Shown piece by piece: positions 1-6,602 of a stretch of DNA of 16,134 nucleotides (positions are counted from its first letter, which is position 1; the number at the start of each line of letters is the position of its first letter). The DNA lies in the NCBI GenBank assembly GCA_026982255.1, contig JALSHL010000182.1, forward strand, positions 1 to 16,134, given 5' to 3'. This DNA comes from Paracoccaceae bacterium (GTDB lineage Bacteria > Pseudomonadota > Alphaproteobacteria > Rhodobacterales > Rhodobacteraceae). Made by a program: the position numbers and the translations under genes. Below the pieces are notes generated by a model. The model had not been told where the DNA came from. It worked only from the letters and a program-made list of their open reading frames with translations, and did no database searches.

Positions 1-412
1 GATGAAGGAAATCCGCCCCTCCTATTTCGTGGCCCGTTACCTGCACCAGAAAGGCTATCGCATTGTGCCGATCAATCCGGGGCAGGCAGGTAACACGTTG
101 TTCGGGCGGGAAATCCATGCCTCGCTCTCCGATATCCCCGAGAGGGTCGGGCCAATCCACATGGTCGATATTTTCCGCCGCTCCGATCAGGTTACCCCGA
201 TTGTCGAGGAGGCAATCGCCACTCTTGGCGGGCGCGGGTTGCAGACCGTCTGGATGCAGATCGGCGTGATCAACGAGGAAGCGGCGACACTGGCCGAAGG
301 CGCGGGGCTGGATGTCATCATGAACCGATGTCCGAAAATCGAGCACCAGCGCCTGTTCGGCGAATTGCGCAAGGCCGGTTTCAATACCGGCGTCATCAGT
401 TCCAAGCTATAG
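1..412 (+). CDS. CoA-binding protein, YccU/YneT family (5' end cut by the window)
   Basis: This is the C-terminal part of a small CoA-binding (Rossmann-like) protein of the YccU family; the reading frame is open from base 2. Recognisable family blocks are RPSYFVARYL at the start of the visible part, PINPGQAG, a DMVDIFR-like segment (here HMVDIFRRSD), VWMQIGV and NRCPKIEHQRL near the end. In this family the RPSY block is normally preceded by about 20-30 residues containing the glycine-rich nucleotide loop (a VGxS motif). The ATG at base 2 is therefore probably an internal Met and the true start lies upstream of the window. The cellular role of the family is poorly defined; it is presumed to bind CoA or acyl-CoA in the cytoplasm. 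It ends 32 bases before the metY-like gene on the same strand and probably shares its transcript. I recall this pairing as common in Rhodobacterales. Confidence 0.88.
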   Translation, partial: MKEIRPSYFVARYLHQKGYRIVPINPGQAGNTLFGREIHASLSDIPERVGPIHMVDIFRRSDQVTPIVEEAIATLGGRGLQTVWMQIGVINEEAATLAEGAGLDVIMNRCPKIEHQRLFGELRKAGFNTGVISSKL

Positions 413-433
413 CGCGGAAACCTACGAGAAAAC

Positions 434-437
434 GGAG
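434..437 (+). promoter_or_regulatory. Ribosome binding site of the metY-like gene
   Basis: GGAG lies 7 bases before the ATG at 445. It settles the start in favour of 445 over the upstream in-frame ATG at 328. Confidence 0.7.
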
Positions 438-444
438 AAAACAC

Positions 445-1734
445 ATGAACGACACCCCCTATGGCTTTGATACCTTGCAGATTCACGCAGGTGCGCGCCC
501 CGATCCGGCGACAGGCGCACGCCAGACGCCGATCTACCAGAGCACGGCCTATGTATTTCGCGATGCGGACCATGCAGCGGCTTTGTTCAACCTTCAGGAG
601 GTCGGCTATATCTATTCCCGCCTGACCAATCCGACGGTTTCCGTGTTGCAGGAACGTATTGCAACGCTGGAAGGCGGGGCCGGTGCGGTTTGTTGCTCCT
701 CCGGCCATGCGGCGCAGATCATGGCGCTGTTTCCGCTGATGCAGCCGGGCAGCAATGTGGTGGTCTCGACGCGGCTTTATGGCGGCTCGATCACGCAGTT
801 CGGGCAGACGATCAAGCGTTTCGGCTGGTCGGCTACTTTTGTGGATTTCGACGATGTGGATGCAATCCATGCGGCGGCGGACGAAAACACCAAGGCGATT
901 TTCTGCGAGAGCATCTCCAACCCCGGCGGCTATCTGACCGATATTCCGGCAGTGGCGGCGGTGGCAGAGGCGCTCGGCGTGCCGCTGATTGTCGACAACA
1001 CGCTGGCGACGCCCTATCTGTGCCGCCCCATTGAAATGGGGGCGACTCTGGTGGTGCATTCCACCACGAAATACCTGACCGGCAACGGCACGGTGACCGG
1101 CGGGGCCGTTGTCGACAGCGGCAATTTCGACTGGTCGGCCAGCGACAAATTCCCGTCGCTCTCGCAGCCGGAGCCCGCCTATCACGGGTTGAAATTCCAC
1201 GAGACCTTCGGCGCGCTGGCCTATACTTTCCACGGTATTGCTGTCGGCCTGCGCGATCTGGGCATGACGATGAACCCGCAGGCGGCGCATTATACCCTGA
1301 TGGGGATCGAGACCCTGAGCCTGCGGATGGAGCGCCATGTGCAGAATGCCGAAAAAATCGCGGCATGGCTGGAAAACGACCCGCGGGTGGAGTTCGTGAC
1401 CTATGCCGGCCTGCCCTCCTCGCCCTACTATGACCGCAAGCAGGCGCTCTATGCCAAGGGCGCGGGGGCGCTGTTTACCTTTGCCGTCAAGGGTGGATAC
1501 GAGGCCTGCGTGAAACTGGTCGACAGTGTCGAGATTTTCAGCCATGTGGCCAATCTGGGCGATACGCGCTCGCTGATCATCCATTCGGCCTCAACCACGC
1601 ACCGGCAATTGACGCCGAAGCAGCAGGAGGCCTCGGGCGCCAGCCCGAATGTGGTGCGCCTGTCAATCGGGACCGAGGACGCGGACGATTTGATCCGCGA
1701 TCTGGATCAGGCACTGGCCGCTGCGACGGCGTAA
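445..1734 (+). CDS. metY: O-acetylhomoserine sulfhydrylase / aminocarboxypropyltransferase (MetY-type homocysteine synthase)
   Basis: This is a PLP-dependent enzyme of the Cys/Met metabolism family, 429 residues, which is the usual MetY length. Family function: it makes homocysteine from O-acetylhomoserine and sulfide, the direct sulfhydrylation route to methionine, in the cytoplasm. Visible motifs are YSRLTNPT (about residues 54-61, with the Tyr and Arg that contact the cofactor phosphate), SSGHAAQ, VDNTLATPYLCRP, and the PLP-lysine segment HSTTKYLTGNGT with Lys209. The start at 445 is chosen because GGAG lies at 434-437, 7 bases upstream. An in-frame ATG at 328 lies inside the previous gene and lacks family-like sequence. 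Cystathionine gamma-synthase or O-succinylhomoserine sulfhydrylase activity cannot be excluded from sequence alone, but length and motifs favour MetY. The 32-base leader leaves no room for a SAM riboswitch directly in front of the gene. Confidence 0.92.
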   Translation: MNDTPYGFDTLQIHAGARPDPATGARQTPIYQSTAYVFRDADHAAALFNLQEVGYIYSRLTNPTVSVLQERIATLEGGAGAVCCSSGHAAQIMALFPLMQPGSNVVVSTRLYGGSITQFGQTIKRFGWSATFVDFDDVDAIHAAADENTKAIFCESISNPGGYLTDIPAVAAVAEALGVPLIVDNTLATPYLCRPIEMGATLVVHSTTKYLTGNGTVTGGAVVDSGNFDWSASDKFPSLSQPEPAYHGLKFHETFGALAYTFHGIAVGLRDLGMTMNPQAAHYTLMGIETLSLRMERHVQNAEKIAAWLENDPRVEFVTYAGLPSSPYYDRKQALYAKGAGALFTFAVKGGYEACVKLVDSVEIFSHVANLGDTRSLIIHSASTTHRQLTPKQQEASGASPNVVRLSIGTEDADDLIRDLDQALAAATA

Positions 1735-1753
1735 ATCCGGCAGGGGCCGGAAA

Positions 1754-2836
1754 ATGCGGAGGATTGCGACATTTCTGGCCCTTTTTCTTGCGGCAATGCC
1801 GGTGGAGGCGGATATTCAGCGCGAACTGGACAGCATCTATCGCATTGACGATCTGATCGGCATGGCGGCGGGGGTAGCGGATGATACCCGCATCATCGCC
1901 ATGACCGCGCGCGGGGTGCGGGAAAAGGGGCAGGATGTGCCGGTCACCACCTCCGACCGCTGGCATATCGGCTCGATCAGCAAATCGCTGACCACGGTTT
2001 TGCTCGGCACTCTGGTGGCCGAAGGGCGACTGGATGTCGATACGCCCCTGCCGGAACTGCTGCCCGATATCGACGGGATGGATGCCCGCTGGAACACCGT
2101 GACCCTGCGCGATGTGCTGGAGCATCGGTCCGGCCTTCCGGCAAATTTCGGGCTGAAAACCATGATGCTGGATGCCGGGGACGAGGCCGAGCGCCCGGCC
2201 CTGCGCCGCACAGCCCTTGCTGCGGTTCTGGCAAAACCACCCAGATCCCGCGAATTCCGCTATTCCAACGTCGGCTACACGCTCGCGGGCCATGTGGTCG
2301 AGAACCTGACCGGACTGCCGTGGGAACAAGCCCTGCGCGAACGGGTCTTTGCTCCGCTCGGCCTCGAAAGCGCCGGCTTCGGCGCGCCAAAAGGCGACGG
2401 GCGCTATGACCAACCCTCGGGGCACGCGAATTTTCTGGGCCGCTGGCAAAGGCCGATGAACCCCTTTGACAGTCGCGCCGACAATACGCCGGTGATCGGA
2501 CCGGCGGGAACCGTGCACATGTCCCTGCCCGATCTGCTGGTCTACGGGCAGGCGCTGTTGCGTATGGCCAGCGGCGAGGACGATATATTGCCGGCGGCGG
2601 TGTTTGCCGATCTGGCCACACCGCGCGACGGGGAATACGCCGGCGGGCTGATTTCCGGTGACGGTCCGGCAGCCGACGGAGCGTTTTTATGGCATAACGG
2701 CTCCAACACCATGTGGTATGCTCTGCTGGTGATCCTGCCGAAGAAAAACCGCGTTGTAGCCGTAACGGTCAATCAGGATGGAAAGCACGCCCGTGACACC
2801 GCATGGCAGGTATTTCGGAAACTCGCAGACTGGTGA
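1754..2836 (+). CDS. Exported serine hydrolase, beta-lactamase/penicillin-binding-protein (class C-like) family
   Basis: A 360-residue member of the serine beta-lactamase superfamily (Pfam Beta-lactamase, the AmpC/EstB/D-aminopeptidase-like group). Residues 1-19 look like a signal peptide: Arg-Arg near the N-terminus, a hydrophobic FLALFLAAM core and an A-x-A-like cleavage site (VEA/D), so the protein is probably periplasmic. The catalytic SxxK motif is S74-I-S-K77, the second motif is Y170-S-N172, and a third-box equivalent H314-N-G316 replaces the KTG of true penicillin-binding proteins. HxG is common in esterases and peptidases of this superfamily. The substrate is unknown: esterase, D-amino peptide hydrolase and beta-lactamase are all possible, and nothing nearby decides it. 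The gene starts 20 bases after metY and is probably cotranscribed; a modest AGGGG/GG purine stretch precedes the ATG. Confidence 0.87.
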   Translation: MRRIATFLALFLAAMPVEADIQRELDSIYRIDDLIGMAAGVADDTRIIAMTARGVREKGQDVPVTTSDRWHIGSISKSLTTVLLGTLVAEGRLDVDTPLPELLPDIDGMDARWNTVTLRDVLEHRSGLPANFGLKTMMLDAGDEAERPALRRTALAAVLAKPPRSREFRYSNVGYTLAGHVVENLTGLPWEQALRERVFAPLGLESAGFGAPKGDGRYDQPSGHANFLGRWQRPMNPFDSRADNTPVIGPAGTVHMSLPDLLVYGQALLRMASGEDDILPAAVFADLATPRDGEYAGGLISGDGPAADGAFLWHNGSNTMWYALLVILPKKNRVVAVTVNQDGKHARDTAWQVFRKLADW

Positions 2837-2979
2837 CCCTAGGCGTGCCTTGGCCGATGTCCGAAAAACGGCTCCACAATGGCACGGAAAACCTCTATGA
2901 AAGAAAAACGGACGTTCGGGCGAAAAAAGCTGGCTCCGTTTGAGGTTACTTTGGGTTTGTGAAGGATAGTTTACCGGCG
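2837..2979 (+). other. 143-base intergenic region before the PilM/PilP-like gene, no firm signal
   Basis: The region contains two copies of GAAAAACGG (2863-2871 and 2903-2911), exactly 40 bases apart, and two GGCTCC words. I see no convincing terminator after the hydrolase and no strong -35/-10 pair. A promoter for the next gene presumably lies here. AAGGA at 2962-2966 is the likely ribosome binding site for the ATG at 2980, although 13 bases is a long spacing. An upstream GTG at 2959 is an alternative start. Confidence 0.4.
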
Positions 2980-4971
2980 ATGCGTCCTGTTCTGGCACTG
3001 GAGCTGTCTTCCGACGGCATTTCGCTGCACGAGCTGTCCTATGACAGCAAATGGCGGGTGATTTCCTATGCCTCGCTGGATGATCCGTCACTGCCGAAAA
3101 AAATGGCGGCCATGCGCGCAACGGCGCGAGCCTCGCAAGGGCGGTTTTTCAAAAGCCAGCTCTGGCTGCCCGCGGATCAGGTAAAAACCGTCGAAGTCAA
3201 AATTACGGCCGAGGACCCCGAAGAACGTCACCACGAAGCCGCCGAGGCCCTGCGCCAAATACCCGAATATGCGGACGGGGACTATACGTTTCAGGTTGGC
3301 GAGAACGACAGTTTCGGCAACGCCACTGTCGCGCTGGTCAACAACAGCGTTCTGGCCGAGGCAAAACGCTTTGCCAGAGGATACGGCTTCGGAACCGAGG
3401 ATGTGACCTCCTCGAAACGAATCAGCGGATTTTACCAGCAACCGTTTTTCGAACCGGTGTCCTTGGCTCCGGTCAGAATTCCGCTGGCCATAGATTTTCG
3501 CAAGATCGGTTTTTTTGCGGGGATCGCCGCTATGCTCGCTGGATTGGCCGCTGGCGGTTACTGGCTTTACAATACCATTGACTTCGGCAGCGATCCCAGC
3601 ACCGCCATAGAGGCCACCGAAAACCGGGTTTTGGAGGCAGAACAGGATCCGCGCGCGCCCATCCGGCCGACAACCCTGTCGGGCGTTACGACGTCCGACG
3701 GGCCGGAAATCATTGACGGCGGCACCGTGCTTGCACCCTTGCCGCAAGTGGAGCGCGAAGTTTCGGTTTTCGACACGCAAATCGGACAACCCGCTCTCGG
3801 CTCGGATTTGGCCACTGCGGACACGCCGGAGCAACCCGCCACGCAGGACGGCCCCGCGCTTGATCAGGGCGTGCCGCAAACGCTCGCCAGTTCCGGCCCT
3901 GACAGCCTGCCGGCACCGGAAACTACGGGAATTCCGCTGGAGCCCCCCCTGCTGGCACAGCCCGTTGCAGCGGCGGAGGATTCGGAGTTTTCCGGCAGGG
4001 GCCTGCAACCGCCGATCCCGGTCCGCGAACCCGCGGAATTTGCCATCACACCGCGGCGCATCGACATCTTGCCCGACGACGAAAGCACTGTGGCGCTGGC
4101 CGGACAGCTGGAAAAATTCAACGACAGTCTGGGACTGACGCAGGTTCGCACCAACAACGCCGCTGCCCTGCGGTTGGCAGAGGCCCTCGCCGCACAAAAA
4201 ATTCCGCCGACGGTTATCCTCGGACGCCCCGATGAACTGCCGATGCTGCGCGGTGGGGTGGCCGTTCCCGATCCGTTGCCGGAACCGGTTGCGCCCGTGG
4301 CCGCACAAACCGGCGATACCCCCGCCCCCCCGAGCCCGGCCGATATTGCCACGCTGCAGATGCAACCACCCACGGTTATCGAGGGTCTGCCGGAACTGAC
4401 ACCGATCCTGCGCAACGGCACCCCGATAACCGAACTGCCTGCGGAGGCCCCACCGGACGCCACGGAAACGGCAACGCCGGAGGACGGGGGAGCTGTGGCG
4501 GCGGTAGCACCAGCCGAACCGCGGCCCATTCCGCGCCCCGACTCGATTGCCATTACCGCTGTGCTGAACGATCCGACCCTTTCGGAAGGGGCTGTTCCGG
4601 CAACCAATGTGCCGCTGCACCGCCCGCCCGGATTTGCCGAACGCGTGCAGGCAATGATCCAGAAGATCGAGGAAACCGCCCGCACCACACCGCGTTTCAC
4701 CGACACCCCGCGCGAGATCAACCTGCCGACCAATGCCAACGTGGCCCGCGAGGCCACGATTGAAAACGGTATTATCCTCAATGAAATGAGCCTGATCGGG
4801 GTTTACGGCAAGCCCGGCGACTACCGCGCCCTGATCCGCAGCAGAAGAGGCAAATATACTATGGTCAAGGTTGGCGACACGATAGAACGCTGGAAAGTGG
4901 TTGCCATTTCCGAAAACACCGTACGGATCAAGAAAGGCAGCAAAACCGAAACCCTGAGGCTCCCCGGTTAA
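2980..4971 (+). CDS. Membrane protein with PilM/GspL-like N-terminus, proline-rich linker and PilP/GspC-like C-terminal domain
   Basis: A 663-residue protein when read from the ATG at 2980 (670 from the GTG at 2959). Residues 1 to about 165 begin RPVLALELSSDGISLHEL and resemble the cytoplasmic actin-like fold of PilM/GspL. One hydrophobic helix follows at about 176-197 (FFAGIAAMLAGLAAGGYWLY). Then come about 400 residues of Pro/Ala/Glu-rich, low-complexity periplasmic linker. The last 60 residues (about 603-663, MSLIGVYGKPGDYRALIRS then VKVGDTIERWKVVAI) match the pattern of the PilP/GspC homology-region domain, which in type II secretion and type IV pilus machines links the inner-membrane platform to the outer-membrane secretin. 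I recall similar long proteins in Rhodobacterales genomes, usually annotated as hypothetical. No other pilus or secretion gene is in the window. The role as an inner-membrane to secretin connector is inference. Confidence 0.7.
   Translation: MRPVLALELSSDGISLHELSYDSKWRVISYASLDDPSLPKKMAAMRATARASQGRFFKSQLWLPADQVKTVEVKITAEDPEERHHEAAEALRQIPEYADGDYTFQVGENDSFGNATVALVNNSVLAEAKRFARGYGFGTEDVTSSKRISGFYQQPFFEPVSLAPVRIPLAIDFRKIGFFAGIAAMLAGLAAGGYWLYNTIDFGSDPSTAIEATENRVLEAEQDPRAPIRPTTLSGVTTSDGPEIIDGGTVLAPLPQVEREVSVFDTQIGQPALGSDLATADTPEQPATQDGPALDQGVPQTLASSGPDSLPAPETTGIPLEPPLLAQPVAAAEDSEFSGRGLQPPIPVREPAEFAITPRRIDILPDDESTVALAGQLEKFNDSLGLTQVRTNNAAALRLAEALAAQKIPPTVILGRPDELPMLRGGVAVPDPLPEPVAPVAAQTGDTPAPPSPADIATLQMQPPTVIEGLPELTPILRNGTPITELPAEAPPDATETATPEDGGAVAAVAPAEPRPIPRPDSIAITAVLNDPTLSEGAVPATNVPLHRPPGFAERVQAMIQKIEETARTTPRFTDTPREINLPTNANVAREATIENGIILNEMSLIGVYGKPGDYRALIRSRRGKYTMVKVGDTIERWKVVAISENTVRIKKGSKTETLRLPG
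4204..4284 (+). repeat. Internal protein repeat, copy 1 (27 codons) in the linker of the PilP-like protein
   Basis: Encodes PPTVI-LGRPDELPMLRGG followed by VAVPDPLPE. It aligns without gaps to the 27 codons at 4366-4446 (PPTVIEGLPELTPILRNG, then TPITELPAE). Shared positions include PPTVI, G, L/P pairs, P-x-LR-x-G and a closing LP-E/AE. The copies differ considerably at DNA level, so this is an old duplication or a convergent motif. Confidence 0.6.
4366..4446 (+). repeat. Internal protein repeat, copy 2 (27 codons)
   Basis: Partner of the copy at 4204-4284, separated by 81 bases, which is the same length as each copy. A weaker third echo may exist at about 3661-3744 (RPTTLSG ... IDGGTVLAPLPQ). 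The repeated PTxxxGxPE...LRxG...PLP pattern may be a short linear binding motif presented on the linker. Confidence 0.55.
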
Positions 4972-6347
4972 AGCAGGATCAGCGCGGCCAGACCGAGGAA
5001 GGTGAAAAAGCCGAAAATATCTGTAACCGTGGTGACAAAGGCCCCCGATGCCAGCGCCGGGTCCGCCCCGAGTTTTTCCAGTCCGATCGGCACCAGAATA
5101 CCCGCCAGACCGGCCACAAACAGGTTGCCGATCATGGCCAGCCCCAGCACGACCCCGAGCATGGCATTGTCATACCAGAGCGCGCCTATCACCCCGATCA
5201 CCACAGCGAACAGCAGGCCGTTGGCCAGACCGACCATCGCCTCGCGCAGGATGATGCGATAGGCGTTGGCCGAAGTCAGGTCGCGCGTGGCCAGCGCCCG
5301 CACCGCCACGGTCAGGGTCTGCGTGCCGGCGTTGCCGCCCATGGAGGCAACAATCGGCATCAGCACCGCCAGCGCCACCAACGCATTGATTGTGTCGGTG
5401 AATTGCGCGATGACAATCGAGGCAAGGATCGAGGTCACAAGGTTCACTGCCAGCCACGGGAAGCGCAGCTTGGTGATCTCCCAGACAGAACTGGACAGTT
5501 CCTCGTCCCCGACACCGGCCAGAAGCTTCATGTCCTCCTCGGCCTCGTCCTCGAGGATTTCCATGGCATCGTCTATGGTGATAACCCCGACCAGACGGCC
5601 GTTTTTGTCCACCACCGGTGCTGATACCATGTGATATTGGTTGAAGGCATAGGCGACATCTTCCTCGGGCTGATCCACGGGGATGGCGCGGAAATCCTCG
5701 CTCATCAGGGCGGTCAGGGACACCTCGCGCCCTGCCCCCATCAGTTTGCCGAGCGGCACGGTGCCGACGGGGTGCATGGCGGAATCGACCACGATCACGT
5801 CATAGAAGTCCTGCGGCAGGTCCTCGGCCGCACGCATGAAATCGATGGTATCACCGACATTCCAGTGCTGCGGCGCAATCACCATTTCGCGCTGCATCAG
5901 GCGGCCGGCAGTATCCTCGTCATGGCTCAGGGACTGCTCGACCGCCACACGGTCAGCATCGTCGAGGGATTCGAGCAGTTTTTCCTGCTGCGGCTGCTCC
6001 AGATCCTCGACCAGATAAACGACATCGTCGGTATCGAGGTCCTTTACCGCCTCGGCCAGCACCTCGTCGGGGGTTTCCTCCATGATCTCGTCACGGACGC
6101 CCTCTTCAAGCTCGGTCAGAACCTCGCCGTCCACGCGATCGCCCCAGAGCCGCATGACACGGCGGCGGTCCTCGGGGGTGATCTGCTCCAGCATGTCGGC
6201 GATATCCGCCTCGTGCAGGCCCTCGAACACCTGCAACAGTTCCGACTGGGAATCATTGTCCACAGCCCGCAAAACCGCGTCAACGAGACCGCGGTTGAGG
6301 GCGTAAGCATCGTCCTGTTCGTTCGTATTGTTGAAATCTTCGGCCAT
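4968..6347 (-). CDS. mgtE: MgtE-type magnesium channel/transporter
   Basis: 459 residues, close to the usual length of about 450. Domains in order: an acidic N-domain of helical repeats (about 35-135), two CBS domains (about 152-210 and 215-270), a connecting helix, and a C-terminal pore domain of five membrane helices (about 295-459). Family signatures are visible: MPIVASMGGNAGTQ (330-343) and VTDIFGFFTFLG (441-452), whose Asp443 matches the pore aspartate of the family. Known function: Mg2+-gated Mg2+ uptake in the inner membrane, with Mg2+ bound between the N and CBS domains closing the pore. The start at 6347 is chosen because a strong GGGGG stretch (6352-6358) precedes it. An in-frame ATG at 6416 would add 23 residues with no family resemblance. 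The gene converges on the PilP-like gene: TTAA at 4968-4971 supplies both stop codons. I see no Mg2+ riboswitch in its leader. Confidence 0.94.
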   Translation of the reverse strand: MAEDFNNTNEQDDAYALNRGLVDAVLRAVDNDSQSELLQVFEGLHEADIADMLEQITPEDRRRVMRLWGDRVDGEVLTELEEGVRDEIMEETPDEVLAEAVKDLDTDDVVYLVEDLEQPQQEKLLESLDDADRVAVEQSLSHDEDTAGRLMQREMVIAPQHWNVGDTIDFMRAAEDLPQDFYDVIVVDSAMHPVGTVPLGKLMGAGREVSLTALMSEDFRAIPVDQPEEDVAYAFNQYHMVSAPVVDKNGRLVGVITIDDAMEILEDEAEEDMKLLAGVGDEELSSSVWEITKLRFPWLAVNLVTSILASIVIAQFTDTINALVALAVLMPIVASMGGNAGTQTLTVAVRALATRDLTSANAYRIILREAMVGLANGLLFAVVIGVIGALWYDNAMLGVVLGLAMIGNLFVAGLAGILVPIGLEKLGADPALASGAFVTTVTDIFGFFTFLGLAALILL

Positions 6348-6351
6348 GACA

Positions 6352-6358
6352 TCCCCCT
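6352..6358 (-). promoter_or_regulatory. Ribosome binding site of mgtE
   Basis: On the minus strand AGGGGGA ends 4 bases before the ATG at 6347. It decides the start over the upstream in-frame ATG at 6416. Confidence 0.6.
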
Positions 6359-6545
6359 GCGGTTTTGAGCGGAACCTAGTCAACAGCAGCGCCTTTGGGA
6401 AGGTCCTGAAGGACATTCATACAGGAAAAACAACCTTTTCCCGCATATTTTTCCAGAAGATCGCCGCGCCCTCCACAACCACCCTTCCGAATCGCTTGAA
6501 ACACCTTTTCGGGTTTCGGGTGATACAGACGGACAAAAATCGCGC

Positions 6546-6598
6546 ACTCTCTCGGGATAATTTACGGCGCCAGACCGTGAAACAACGGACAGGAGAGT
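6546..6598 (+). promoter_or_regulatory. Candidate xanthine-I (NMT1-motif) riboswitch / SD-sequestering hairpin in the permease leader
   Basis: Seen in sequence: ACTCTC (6546-6551, extendable by a T-G wobble at 6552) pairs with GAGAGT (6593-6598), enclosing an inner stem TTTACGG (6561-6567) / CCGT-G-AAA (6575-6582) with a one-base bulge and a 7-base loop. Between the stems is an asymmetric internal bulge, CGGGATAA on one side and CAACGGACA on the other. The outer stem contains the AGGAG ribosome binding site (6591-6595) of the permease. Established knowledge: the NMT1 motif is a hairpin with a conserved internal bulge that binds xanthine and uric acid and lies before purine oxidation and transport genes in proteobacteria. 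Shape and gene context fit well. I cannot verify the conserved bases from memory, so class assignment is inference. The geometry predicts that ligand binding lowers translation. Confidence 0.5.
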
Positions 6599-6602
6599 AT
6601 CA

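Larger units (their letters stand above)
6348..6602. other. 255-base divergent intergenic region between mgtE and the purine permease
   Basis: It must hold promoters for both divergent genes, but I cannot pick a convincing -35/-10 pair on either strand. The permease-proximal 53 bases fold into a candidate riboswitch (separate entry). The central part has short imperfect hairpins (GAAAC...GTTTC around 6497-6516, GTCC-TGAA-GGAC around 6403-6414), none strong enough to call. Confidence 0.45.

Noticed and set aside
413..444. SAM-II or other SAM riboswitch before the metY-like gene
   Set aside because: Only 32 bases separate it from the preceding gene, and no pseudoknot-like pattern is visible.
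187..1584. Long minus-strand open frame (465 codons) opposite the CoA-binding and metY-like genes
   Set aside because: The sense strand encodes unmistakable family motifs. The antisense frame spans two genes, has no recognisable domain and is a product of G+C-rich codon use.
3951..3967. TGGCAC...TTGCA resembling a sigma-54 promoter
   Set aside because: The spacing between the GG and GC elements is one base too long, and it lies within a coding sequence far from any gene start.
3088..4620. Minus-strand open frame (510 codons) opposite the PilP-like gene
   Set aside because: Low-complexity Arg/Gly/Gln-rich translation with no domain, antisense to a gene with recognisable N- and C-terminal domains.
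5631..6368. Plus-strand open frame (245 codons) opposite mgtE
   Set aside because: His/Leu/Ile-rich shadow of the acidic MgtE N and CBS domains; no domain or ribosome binding site.
6348..6602. Mg2+-sensing riboswitch (M-box/ykoK) in the mgtE leader
   Set aside because: No large multi-stem structure is evident within the 255 bases of the minus-strand leader, and the family is mainly found in other phyla.
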